From: JACDHG01 sp963815295
Lineage (GTDB): Bacteria; Actinomycetota; Actinomycetes; Propionibacteriales; Nocardioidaceae
Assembly: GCA_963815295.1 (NCBI GenBank)
Contig: CAWFFZ010000008.1
Location: 1,364,001 to 1,428,000 of the forward strand
Direction of reading: 5' to 3'
DNA: 64,000 nucleotides
The notes under the pieces: model-generated
Told to the model about the DNA's origin: nothing
Database searches by the model: none
Seen by the model: only the letters and a program-made list of their open reading frames with translations
In this document: piece after piece, positions 17,553 to 25,709 of the stretch
Layout: every line of letters starts with the position of its first letter
How positions within the stretch are numbered: the first letter of the stretch is position 1
Program-made: the position numbers and the translations under genes

Positions 17553-18704
17553 TTAGGCGGCGCGGAAGGCGGCGTCGACGTCCTTGGTCACCAGGACGCC
17601 GAAGATCGAGCCATCTCGCTCGGTCAGGATGTACTCCGTCGCGGGAGTGCGGTTCATCGCACGCAGCAGCGCCTCGCCCACGAGGTCAGCCTGGATCGAC
17701 AGCCCCTCCTCGATGCGGCGGGCAAGGTCACCGCACGGCACCCACGGGCGCCGCTCGACCGGGGTCGACATCACCGCCTGCTCGTTGACGATGCCGGTGG
17801 GCGTGCCGGCGCTGGTGACGATGACCAGCGAACCTGCGCCTGCCTCCTGGGCTCGGCGGATGCCTTCGGCCAGCGGCAGGTCGGCCGGTACGCCGATTGC
17901 CGGCCGCGCCAACCGTCGCGCGTCGATGCCTGGCAGCTTCGCCCGGAGCTTCGACACCTGAAGCGCCTGCGTGGCACCGGTCCACAAGAACATCCCCACG
18001 GTGAACGCGAGCAGGTAGTCGATCAGCCCGGCTTCGCGGAGCCCGAAGCTCGGCCGCGCGAACGGCCACGCGATCGCGGCGACTGCTGCCAGTCGCCCTC
18101 CCCACGCGCCGACGGTGATGCCAAGGTTGCGGCGGTTGGTCGCTGCCCAGACCGCCGCCTGGAGGACTCGACCACCGTCGAGCGGGAGCCCCGGGACGAG
18201 ATTCAGCAGACCGACGATCAGGTTGGCACCGGCGAGCGCCGCCACGGTGAACCGCAGCAGTCCGTCGTCGAACGCTCCAAGGGAGAGTAACGCCAGGATC
18301 CCGACGGCGAGCGACGTCAGCGGACCGACAACCGCGATAACGAACTCACGCCACGGCGTCTCGGCCTCGCCTTCGATCTCGGTCGCGCCACCGAGGAAGT
18401 GCAAATTGATCGAGTTGACTTGCATGTCGAAGGCTCGCGCGGCCATGGCATGCGAGATCTCGTGGAGGAGCACCGACACATAGAGGAGCAGCGCGACGGC
18501 GATGCCGGCAAGGTAGGCCCAGGCGCCGAGATCCGGTGCTACTTCCTGGATCGGCTCCGCCATCAGGATCGCGATGAGCCCGACGATGAGAAACCACGAG
18601 CTCGCGACGGTGACGTCGATACCCGCGACAGAGCCGAGGCGGTAGGTGCCGGGGCTGGTGCTCGGGCGGCTGCCGTCGGTCTGGCCGCGGCGATCGGGAC
18701 TCAC
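17553..18704 (-). CDS. site-2 protease-like M50 metalloprotease with CBS domains
   Basis: A 383-aa membrane protease of the SpoIVFB/S2P class. The zinc motif HEISH lies in a membrane helix (about residues 102-106), and the second motif GLPLDGG supplies the Asp ligand. Five to six hydrophobic segments fill the first 230 residues. A CBS pair follows (about 250-383), suggesting control by an adenosyl ligand. The substrate is unknown; relatives cleave membrane-bound anti-sigma factors or transcription factors. GTG 18704 has TAGCGT 6 nt upstream. It is divergent from the recB-like gene with only 49 bp between the starts. Confidence 0.88.
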   Translation of the reverse strand: MSPDRRGQTDGSRPSTSPGTYRLGSVAGIDVTVASSWFLIVGLIAILMAEPIQEVAPDLGAWAYLAGIAVALLLYVSVLLHEISHAMAARAFDMQVNSINLHFLGGATEIEGEAETPWREFVIAVVGPLTSLAVGILALLSLGAFDDGLLRFTVAALAGANLIVGLLNLVPGLPLDGGRVLQAAVWAATNRRNLGITVGAWGGRLAAVAAIAWPFARPSFGLREAGLIDYLLAFTVGMFLWTGATQALQVSKLRAKLPGIDARRLARPAIGVPADLPLAEGIRRAQEAGAGSLVIVTSAGTPTGIVNEQAVMSTPVERRPWVPCGDLARRIEEGLSIQADLVGEALLRAMNRTPATEYILTERDGSIFGVLVTKDVDAAFRAA

Positions 18705-18710
18705 CCCTCA

Positions 18711-18716
18711 ACGCTA
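18711..18716 (-). promoter_or_regulatory. -10 hexamer TAGCGT, leaderless type
   Basis: TAGCGT ends 6 nt before the GTG of the M50 protease. The region is shared with the divergent nuclease gene. Confidence 0.45.
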
Positions 18717-18740
18717 GCCGGTTGTGTCGGTGCCTTGACC

Positions 18741-18746
18741 TAGCCT
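18741..18746 (+). promoter_or_regulatory. -10 hexamer TAGCCT, leaderless type
   Basis: TAGCCT ends 7 nt before the ATG of the RecB-like nuclease gene. Confidence 0.45.
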
Positions 18747-18753
18747 TGCGGTT

Positions 18754-19689
18754 ATGACGTCAGACAGCGACAGCGCGGAACTCGCGACCACGGTCGACGA
18801 GGTCGAGGTTGTCGACCCGTTCGCCGGTCTGACGCGGCTCAACTCGCTGTCTCCGAGCCGGGCCAGCGACTTCATGTCGTGCCCGCTTCTCTACCGCTTC
18901 CGCGTCATCGACAAGCTTCCCGAGCCGCCGAGCATCGATGCAGTCCGCGGATCGGTCGTACACAAGGTGCTGGAGTACCTGTTTGACTTGCCAGCGGCAG
19001 ACCGCACTCCTGGCCGCGCCAACTCGCTGCTCCCGGGAGCTTGGGAGGAGCTGCTCGAGTCCGAGCCCGAGCTCGCGCAGATGTTCGGGCAGCTCGGGCC
19101 CGATGGGGAGGTGCACGGGCCTGACCTGGTCACCTGGCTCGACCAATGCCGCACGTTACTCGCCCGCTACTTCACCCTCGAGGACCCGCAGCGGCTCGAG
19201 CCCGCCGAGCGGGAGGTCCACGTCGGGACGACGCTCGACTCCGGCCTGACTCTGCACGGCTACATCGACCGGGTCGACGAGGCACCGACGGGTGAGCTGC
19301 GCATCGTCGACTACAAGACGGGGAAGTCCCCCAGCGAGTTCTTCGAGGCCAAGGCGCTTTTCCAGATGAAGTTCTACGCGTTGGTGGTCTGGCGTACTCG
19401 CGGCGTGATCCCCCGGATGCTCCAGCTTGTCTACCTCGGCAACGGCGAGATGCTGCGCTACGAGCCCGAGGAGCGCGACCTGCTGGCGACCGAGCGCAAG
19501 GTGCGGGCCCTCTGGGACGCGATCAGCCGGGCCAACGAGTCCGGAGACTGGCGGCCCAACAAGTCGGTCCTGTGCGGCTGGTGCGACCACAAGGCGATCT
19601 GCCCGGCCTGGGGTGGCACGCCGCCGCCGCTGCCCGACCCGACGACGCTGCCGCTCCCCGACAGCCTGGAGCCGGCGGCCACGATCTAG
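18754..19689 (+). CDS. RecB-family PD-(D/E)XK nuclease with Fe-S cluster motif
   Basis: A 311-aa stand-alone nuclease related to the C-terminal domain of RecB/AddB and to Cas4. The motif GYIDRVDEAP followed by LRIVDYKTGK gives the catalytic Asp...Asp-x-Lys set. Cys43 (FMSCPLLYRF) and the C-terminal trio Cys274, Cys277 and Cys283 (CGWCDHKAIC) match the 4Fe-4S staple of AddB and Cas4 enzymes. It probably processes DNA ends in repair. No CRISPR or phage genes lie nearby, so a Cas4 role is unlikely. Confidence 0.88.
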   Translation: MTSDSDSAELATTVDEVEVVDPFAGLTRLNSLSPSRASDFMSCPLLYRFRVIDKLPEPPSIDAVRGSVVHKVLEYLFDLPAADRTPGRANSLLPGAWEELLESEPELAQMFGQLGPDGEVHGPDLVTWLDQCRTLLARYFTLEDPQRLEPAEREVHVGTTLDSGLTLHGYIDRVDEAPTGELRIVDYKTGKSPSEFFEAKALFQMKFYALVVWRTRGVIPRMLQLVYLGNGEMLRYEPEERDLLATERKVRALWDAISRANESGDWRPNKSVLCGWCDHKAICPAWGGTPPPLPDPTTLPLPDSLEPAATI

Positions 19690-19692
19690 CGC

Positions 19693-20796
19693 CTAGTCGT
19701 CGGACGGTCGCGCCGCGAGCATCTCCTCCGGATCACGCGCGGTGATCGTGCCACTGAGGATCTCAGCGGCAAAGTGGCAGGCAACCGTGTGACCTGGCTC
19801 GAGCTCCACCAGCTCAGGCCGCTCGTCGTCGCAACGTGTCTCCTGCCTGAAGGCGCACCGGGTGTGGAACCGGCAACCGCGGGGCGGGTTGGCTGGGGAC
19901 GGAAGATCTCCCGTCAGGAAGATGCGCTGCCTGCTGTCCTCGACGACCGGGTCCGGCACGGGAACCGCGGACATCAGCGCGATCGTGTAGGGGTGTAACG
20001 GGCGGGTGTACAACGTCTCGGAGTCGGTCTGCTCGACGATCCCGCCGAGGTACATCACGGCGATCTCCTCGCTGATGTGCCTGACCACGGCGAGGTCGTG
20101 CGCAATCACCAAGTACGTCAGACCAAGCCGCTCCTGTAGCTCCTCAAGCAGGTTGATGACCTGTGCCTGGATCGACACGTCCAGGGCAGAGACGGGCTCG
20201 TCAGCGATGACCAGCTCAGGCTCGAGCGCAATCGCCCGGGCGATACCGATGCGCTGACGTTGCCCACCGGAGAACTCATGCGGATAACGGCTGGCGGCTG
20301 ACGCCGGCAATCCGACCAGGTCGAGCACCTCGCGGACTCGGGTCTTCTTGTCGAACTTGATCCCGTGAGCGCGCAGCGGCTCGGTGATGATCGTCTCGAC
20401 GCTCTGGCGCGGGTTGAGGCTCGCGAGCGGGTCCTGGAACACCATCTGCATCCGCCGCCGCATCCGTCGCATGTCTTCGCTATCGAGCTTTGCCACGTCG
20501 GTTCCGTCGAAGATGACCTCGCCCGCAGTCGGCTCGACCAAGCGCAGAATGGCACGGCCCAGGGTGCTCTTACCGCAGCCAGACTCGCCGACGAGCCCGA
20601 ACGTCTTGCCACGCGGAATATCGAGGTCGACCCCGTCGACCGCCTTGACATCTCCGACCTGCTTGTCGATCAGGATGCCCTTCTTGATCGGGAAGTACAC
20701 CTTGAGCCCGCGCACCGTCAGCACGTTGTCGGTTGGCTGCGTGGGGTCCGAGTCAGACGACTCGGTCACGTGGCCGCCTGCTGTGTCGTCGGTCAC
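19693..20796 (-). CDS. peptide ABC transporter ATP-binding protein (DppF/OppF type)
   Basis: The second ATPase of a peptide/nickel-class importer, 367 aa. Walker A GESGCGKST, signature FSGGQRQRIGIARA and Walker B LVIADEPVSALD are in order. The C-terminal oligopeptide-transporter domain has CRFHTRCAF with its conserved cysteines. It is the last gene of a five-gene operon (substrate-binding protein, two permeases, two ATPases) and its start overlaps the previous gene by 4 bp. Confidence 0.92.
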   Translation of the reverse strand: MTDDTAGGHVTESSDSDPTQPTDNVLTVRGLKVYFPIKKGILIDKQVGDVKAVDGVDLDIPRGKTFGLVGESGCGKSTLGRAILRLVEPTAGEVIFDGTDVAKLDSEDMRRMRRRMQMVFQDPLASLNPRQSVETIITEPLRAHGIKFDKKTRVREVLDLVGLPASAASRYPHEFSGGQRQRIGIARAIALEPELVIADEPVSALDVSIQAQVINLLEELQERLGLTYLVIAHDLAVVRHISEEIAVMYLGGIVEQTDSETLYTRPLHPYTIALMSAVPVPDPVVEDSRQRIFLTGDLPSPANPPRGCRFHTRCAFRQETRCDDERPELVELEPGHTVACHFAAEILSGTITARDPEEMLAARPSDD

Positions 20797-21863
20797 CGGA
20801 CGCCCGCCTTGTCCTGGTCATGGGTCACCGGGTTGAAGCAACGCAGGGTGCGCTCGCGGTTGGGCTCCAGAGACGGGGCACTCTTCGAACAGGTGTCGAC
20901 CGCGTTGCCGCAACGCGGCGTAAACGCGCAGCCCATCGTCCACGGCAGTACGTCGGTCGGCGATCCCTGGATCGGCGTCAACGGGCGGCCGCGCGGCGTG
21001 TCTAGCCTGGGCACTGAAGCCAGCAAGCCGGCGGTGTAGGGGTGCCGGGGCTCGGCGAACAGCGGTCGGCGTGGAGCGGACTCGACCACCCGGCCCTGGT
21101 ACATGACGTGCACGGTGTCGCACAGCCCTGCGATGACACCGAGGTCGTGCGTGATCATGATCAGTGCCGTGCCGGTGTCGGCGACCACCTGCTTGAGGAT
21201 CTCGAGGATCTGCGCCTGGATCGTCACGTCGAGCGCGGTCGTCGGCTCGTCCGCGATGAGCAGCCGAGGCTCGTTCGCGAGAGCGATAGCGATAAGCACC
21301 CGCTGGCGCATCCCGCCGGACAGCTGGTGCGGGTACTCCCTCAGCCGTCGATCGGGGTCGGGCATGCTCACCATCTCGAGCAGTTCCAGTGACTTGGCTC
21401 TTACCTGACGCTTGTCGAGGTCGCGGTGACTCTGGATGACCTCTTCGATCTGTACGCCGATGGTGACCACGGGGTTGAGCGACGTCATTGGGTCCTGGAA
21501 GACCATCGCGATCTCGCGGCCGCGGATCGCCCGCATCCGCTTCTCGTCGGCATGCAGGAGGTCCTCGCCGTCGAAAGTCACCTGGCCACTGACCTGGACG
21601 CCCGTCCGCGGCAGCAAACCCATGATCGCCAGCGACGTGACGCTCTTGCCGCTGCCCGACTCGCCGACCACGCCGAGGTGCTCGCCTCGGCGGATGTCGA
21701 AGCTGACCTCGTCGACGGCCGTCGTCTGGGGTTGGCCTTTGCCCTTCTTGCCGAAGACGACACGGAGGTCCTTAACGGTCAGCAGGGCGTCGGTGGACGG
21801 CTCGCTGTGCTGCCGCGGTGGGTGGTCGGAGGAGTGACCGCCGACGATGATGTCTTCGGTCAT
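20793..21863 (-). CDS. peptide ABC transporter ATP-binding protein (DppD/OppD type)
   Basis: The first ATPase of the importer, 356 aa. It contains Walker A GESGSGKS, signature LSGGMRQRVLIAIALA, Walker B LLIADEPTTALD and the C-terminal Cys-rich FTPRCGNAVDTC segment of the oligopeptide group. It begins 2 bp after the dppC-like stop. It pairs with the ATPase encoded next to form the heterodimer that energises transport. Confidence 0.92.
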   Translation of the reverse strand: MTEDIIVGGHSSDHPPRQHSEPSTDALLTVKDLRVVFGKKGKGQPQTTAVDEVSFDIRRGEHLGVVGESGSGKSVTSLAIMGLLPRTGVQVSGQVTFDGEDLLHADEKRMRAIRGREIAMVFQDPMTSLNPVVTIGVQIEEVIQSHRDLDKRQVRAKSLELLEMVSMPDPDRRLREYPHQLSGGMRQRVLIAIALANEPRLLIADEPTTALDVTIQAQILEILKQVVADTGTALIMITHDLGVIAGLCDTVHVMYQGRVVESAPRRPLFAEPRHPYTAGLLASVPRLDTPRGRPLTPIQGSPTDVLPWTMGCAFTPRCGNAVDTCSKSAPSLEPNRERTLRCFNPVTHDQDKAGVR

Positions 21864-21865
21864 GA

Positions 21866-22786
21866 CTACCTCCGTCCCTTCGGGTCAAGGGCCTCGCGCA
21901 GCGCTTCGCCGAACATCGTGAAGCCGAGCGCCGAGATCGCGATGGCGAAACCGGGGTAGAACGCGAGCTGTGGAGACTCGTTGAAGCGTTCTTGGGCGGC
22001 GACGAGCATGCGGCCCCATTCGGCCTCTGCCTCGTCGCCACCTCCCAGCCCGAGATATGACAGCGCGGCGACCTCGATGATTGCCGTGGAGAGGTTGAGC
22101 GTCGCCTGGACGATGGTCGGGCCGAGTGAGTTGGGCAACACGTGCCCCATCACAATCGTCTTTCGCCTCAGACCGAGCGACGTCGCCGCCAGGACGTAGT
22201 CAGACTTCGATTGCGACATCATGGACCCCCGCAGCAGCCGCGCGAAGATCGGGACCTGCGCCGCCGCGATCGCGATCATGACTGCGGTTTGGTTCTGGCC
22301 CATCACCGCGACGACGCTGACTGCCAGCAGCAGCGACGGGATCGACAGCATGATGTCGACGATGCGCATCACGATCGGGTCAGCGAAACGGCCGAGACCC
22401 CCGGCGATGATGCCGAGCGTGGCGCCGACCACCAGCCCGAGCGTCGTAGAGACGACGCCCACGATGAGCGACTGGCGGGCTCCGTAGATGATCTGGCTCA
22501 GCAGGTCGGAGCCGTATCGATCGACGCCCAGGACGTTACCTTCGCGAGGTCCCGGCACCGACGTCAGCGTCACCTCGTCGTACCACTCCCGGCTGCTCTC
22601 CTCATACGGCGCGAGGTACCCAGCGAATACCGCGACCAGCACGAACGCGAGCACCAGACTCGCACCGATGATGGCCATCGGGTTGCGGCGCAGCCGTCGC
22701 CATGCCCCCTTCCACAGCCCGGCGCCGGCCTCTGCGTCGATTGGCGCGGTCGTCCCGACCATCAGGCCGGGGTCGACGATGCTCAT
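21866..22786 (-). CDS. peptide ABC transporter permease (DppC type)
   Basis: A 306-aa permease with an N-terminal membrane helix, a periplasmic stretch (GVDRYGSDLLSQIIYGARQS, typical of DppC) and five further helices. The EAA-like cytoplasmic loop is VLAATSLGLRRKTIVMGHVLPN. The frame is open to 23317, but the upstream part is a shadow of the other permease. ATG 22786 overlaps that gene's stop by 4 bp and gives a normal DppC N-terminus. Confidence 0.92.
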   Translation of the reverse strand: MSIVDPGLMVGTTAPIDAEAGAGLWKGAWRRLRRNPMAIIGASLVLAFVLVAVFAGYLAPYEESSREWYDEVTLTSVPGPREGNVLGVDRYGSDLLSQIIYGARQSLIVGVVSTTLGLVVGATLGIIAGGLGRFADPIVMRIVDIMLSIPSLLLAVSVVAVMGQNQTAVMIAIAAAQVPIFARLLRGSMMSQSKSDYVLAATSLGLRRKTIVMGHVLPNSLGPTIVQATLNLSTAIIEVAALSYLGLGGGDEAEAEWGRMLVAAQERFNESPQLAFYPGFAIAISALGFTMFGEALREALDPKGRR

Positions 22787-23793
22787 GAGACCCTCACTCT
22801 TGGATCGATGAGACCGTACGAGACGTCCACCGCCAGATTGACCAACGAGAAGATGAGTGCGATGAACAAGATATAGCCCTGCACGACGGGATAGTCGCGT
22901 TGAGTGATCGCCTGGAACAGATACTGCCCGATGCCTTGGAACTCGAAGACGCTCTCGGTGAGCACGGCACCTGACAGCAGCAAGCCAGTCGCCAGCCCGA
23001 TCGTGGTGACGACGGGCAGGAGCGCGTTGCGCATGACGTGGCGGCGGTTGACAGTCCCTGGCGCCAGACCCTTGGACGTTGCGGTGCGCACGTAGTCCTC
23101 CCCCATCACCTCCGAGACCGACGCCCGCGTGATGCGCACGATGATGGCCAGCGGAATCGTCCCGAGTGCGATAGCAGGCAGGATCAGGTGGAGGATGGCG
23201 TCCCAGGAGGCGTCGAACTCTTGAGTGATGAGTCCGTCGAGCACATAAAAGTTCGTGGGATGGGTGGCGTCGATCCGAGCGTCCTGGCGTCGGCTCGTGG
23301 GGAGCCAGCCGAGCCACTCGGCGAACACGAGCTTGAGCAGAATAGCCAAGAAGAACACCGGAATCACGACGCCGATCAGAGAGCCGCCGACGACCAGCGT
23401 GTCGAGCCAGCCCCCCACATGACGTCCGGCGTAGAAGCCGAGTGGTATTCCGAGCACGACAGCAAAAATCAGGGCACTGATCGTCAGCTCGACCGTGCCG
23501 GGAAACTGTTCAAGGAACGTCTCTGTGACAGGCTGCCCATCACGGGTGGAGTTTCCAAAGTCCCCGTGCAGCAGCGCCCCCATGTAGGTGAGGTACTGCC
23601 TGATCAACGGCTCGTTGAAGCCGTAGAGCTCGTTGACCCGCTCGACCGCTTCGGGGTTTCGGCCAGCGATCTCGCCGAGCATGGCGCGGGCCGGGTCGCC
23701 CGGGAGCCTGCGGATCCAGACGAAGAGAAGGAGCGAGAGACCCAGCAGCACGGGGATTATCAGCAACACTCGCCGGGTTATGAATCGCAGCAT
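22783..23793 (-). CDS. peptide ABC transporter permease (DppB type)
   Basis: A 336-aa permease. The N-terminus MLRFITRRVLLIIPVLLGLSLLLF and the following RRLPGDPARAMLGE are typical of DppB. The EAA loop is YVRTATSKGLAPGTVNRRHVMRNAL, and six hydrophobic segments are visible. CTGGAGAG stands just before the ATG. A strong hairpin lies between this gene and the binding-protein gene upstream. Confidence 0.92.
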   Translation of the reverse strand: MLRFITRRVLLIIPVLLGLSLLLFVWIRRLPGDPARAMLGEIAGRNPEAVERVNELYGFNEPLIRQYLTYMGALLHGDFGNSTRDGQPVTETFLEQFPGTVELTISALIFAVVLGIPLGFYAGRHVGGWLDTLVVGGSLIGVVIPVFFLAILLKLVFAEWLGWLPTSRRQDARIDATHPTNFYVLDGLITQEFDASWDAILHLILPAIALGTIPLAIIVRITRASVSEVMGEDYVRTATSKGLAPGTVNRRHVMRNALLPVVTTIGLATGLLLSGAVLTESVFEFQGIGQYLFQAITQRDYPVVQGYILFIALIFSLVNLAVDVSYGLIDPRVRVS

Positions 23794-23833
23794 CGCTCTC
23801 CAGAGGGCAGGTCTTGGCCGGGGCTGGCGCGGT

Positions 23834-23880
23834 CAGCGCCTCGGGCCGTTCAACTTACACACGAACGACCCGAGGCGCTG
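23834..23880 (-). terminator. intra-operon hairpin between dppA-like and dppB-like genes
   Basis: 18-bp arms (23834-23851 and 23863-23880, one G-T mismatch) flank an 11-nt A-rich loop in the 100-bp gap after the binding-protein gene. It probably stabilises the 3' end of, or attenuates transcription past, the highly expressed binding-protein message. Confidence 0.6.
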
Positions 23881-23893
23881 ATCCGCTACCGCA

Positions 23894-25552
23894 TCACTCC
23901 ACTGACACGAGGTTCCACTCCTCGTCCTGCACCGGGCTCGGCTCGTAACCCTTGACGTTCTCGGCGAACGCGAGGGACGGGACCGGGCTCGCCAGCGGGA
24001 TGCCGGGGAGGAACTCCATGACCTGCTTGTTGATCTCTTCGTAGACCGGGGTCTGGTCCTCGACGACGGGGATGCCGCGCGCCTCGGTCAGGGCCTGGAA
24101 GAGCTCTGGGTTGTCGAAGCCCCACTCGTTGGACTCGCGACCGAAGAACACACCGAGGAAGTTGTCGGTGTCGTTGTAGTCGCCGGTCCACCCGAGCAGG
24201 TGGATCCCGTGGTCCTTGCCACCCTGGATCAGATCGAGGTAGTCGGGGTCCCACACGTCTGGTGTCGGGTTGACGGTGATCCCTACCTCCTCGAGCTGCG
24301 AGCGGATCGAGTTGAACGTGTCACCCGCTGAGGGCATGTAGGGCCGGGTCACGTCGGTCGGGTAGTTGAAGTCGATCGTGAGGTCCTCGGCATTTGCGGC
24401 CCTAAGCAGCGCCCTCGCCTTCGCCTGGTCGAACTCGTACGTAGGCACATCCTCGGTGTAGCCGTTGACGATGTCCGGCACGAACTCCAGAGCCGGCTCC
24501 GTGCCCTCGGGCATCGAGGCGTTGATCACGGCTTCCTTGTCGATCGCGTGAGCGATGGCCTGCCGGACCCGGATGTCGTCGAGCGGCTTCTGTGCCTGGT
24601 TGATGCCGAGGTACAAGATGTTGAACGCCGGCCGGTTGAGGATCTGGAAGCCATCCTCCTCGAGCCTCGGAATGTCAGCAGGGCCGACGAGGTCGAACCC
24701 GTCGATCTCACCGTTGAGGAGTGCGTCGGCGCGCGCCTTGGGCTCGGCGATCGGGACGATCGTGACCGTGTCGACCAGTGCCTTGTCACCCCAGTAGTCG
24801 TCGTTGCGCTGAAGGGTGATCTGGTTTTCCTTCTCCCACGAGTCGAAGGTGAAGGGGCCGGTGCCGGTCGGGTGCTTGGTCGCGTACTCGCTCTGTGAGG
24901 GGTCGTCTGCCGGTCCCGGGCCGAACTCCTCGATCGCGGCGGGGCTCTGCATCGAGAACGAAGGCAGTGACATCGCAGCCACGAAACCTGCGAACGGCTG
25001 CGTCAGGTTGACGGTGATCGTGGACTCGTCATCCACGGTGCAGCTCTCGAAGACGCTGTCCTTCAGGGGGCCCTCGGCGAAGCCCTTGAACAGGCTGATC
25101 CAGTAGTAGCTCTGGTCCTCGGTCTGGCCGGGCCCAGGTGGCGTGTTGTACCAGCGGTCGAAGTTCCAGCAGGCGGCTTCGGCGTTGAAGTCGGTGCCGT
25201 CGTGGAACTTGACGCCTTCACGCAGCGTGAACGTCGTACTCAGACCGTCTTCTGCTGTCTCCCATTCGGTGGCAAGGAGCGGCGCCGGGTCAGCCGTGCC
25301 GGGCACCGTGCCGATCAGACCTTCGAAGATCTGCCGGGCTGGCCTGAACGACTCACCGTCACTGGCAAAGAACGGGTCGAAGGTGACCGGGTCGGCCGAG
25401 CCGGCGAACACGAAGGTGCCACCTGAGGCACCAGGGTCATCGCCATCGCCATCGTCACGCTCGCTGTCAGCGCATCCGGCGAGCGGCACGAGAAGTGCGG
25501 CGACTGCCGCCCCAATCGTGACGCGGCGCAAACGTACAGATCGACTGCTCAT
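23894..25552 (-). CDS. peptide ABC transporter substrate-binding lipoprotein (DppA type)
   Basis: A 552-aa SBP_bac_5 family lipoprotein. The signal peptide ends in the lipobox LAGC (Cys27), followed by an acidic linker. The mature protein has LATEWETAEDGLSTTFTLREGVKFHDG, the family signature region, and typical C-terminal lobe segments. It captures oligopeptides or similar ligands and delivers them to the two permeases. GAGGAG stands 5 nt before the ATG. Its upstream region carries repeated short palindromes that could be operators. Confidence 0.92.
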   Translation of the reverse strand: MSSRSVRLRRVTIGAAVAALLVPLAGCADSERDDGDGDDPGASGGTFVFAGSADPVTFDPFFASDGESFRPARQIFEGLIGTVPGTADPAPLLATEWETAEDGLSTTFTLREGVKFHDGTDFNAEAACWNFDRWYNTPPGPGQTEDQSYYWISLFKGFAEGPLKDSVFESCTVDDESTITVNLTQPFAGFVAAMSLPSFSMQSPAAIEEFGPGPADDPSQSEYATKHPTGTGPFTFDSWEKENQITLQRNDDYWGDKALVDTVTIVPIAEPKARADALLNGEIDGFDLVGPADIPRLEEDGFQILNRPAFNILYLGINQAQKPLDDIRVRQAIAHAIDKEAVINASMPEGTEPALEFVPDIVNGYTEDVPTYEFDQAKARALLRAANAEDLTIDFNYPTDVTRPYMPSAGDTFNSIRSQLEEVGITVNPTPDVWDPDYLDLIQGGKDHGIHLLGWTGDYNDTDNFLGVFFGRESNEWGFDNPELFQALTEARGIPVVEDQTPVYEEINKQVMEFLPGIPLASPVPSLAFAENVKGYEPSPVQDEEWNLVSVE

Positions 25553-25590
25553 GCTGCTCCTCAGATCAAGAGTTAGGTGCGACCGGCTCG

Positions 25591-25632
25591 AACACTAGTG
25601 CTCAGGGCGGCGTGTGTCAGCACTCCAGTGTT
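25591..25632. promoter_or_regulatory. paired AACACT/AGTGCT palindromes upstream of dppA-like gene
   Basis: Two related sites occur 39-80 bp before the start: AACACTAGTGCT (25591-25602) and AGCACTCCAGTGTT (25619-25632). Both are made of the same half-sites in inverted order. They could bind a dimeric repressor of the transport operon. Confidence 0.3.
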
Positions 25633-25709
25633 ACGACACGGTTACCGTTCCGCCGACCGAAGGACACACTACTGAGGCTCTTTGGGGCGTCGACAGGAGG
25701 TGTCACCGC

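Noticed and set aside
18754..19689. Assignment of the nuclease as Cas4
   Set aside because: It has the Fe-S cysteines but no CRISPR array or cas genes occur nearby; the RecB-like exonuclease family is common in actinobacteria.
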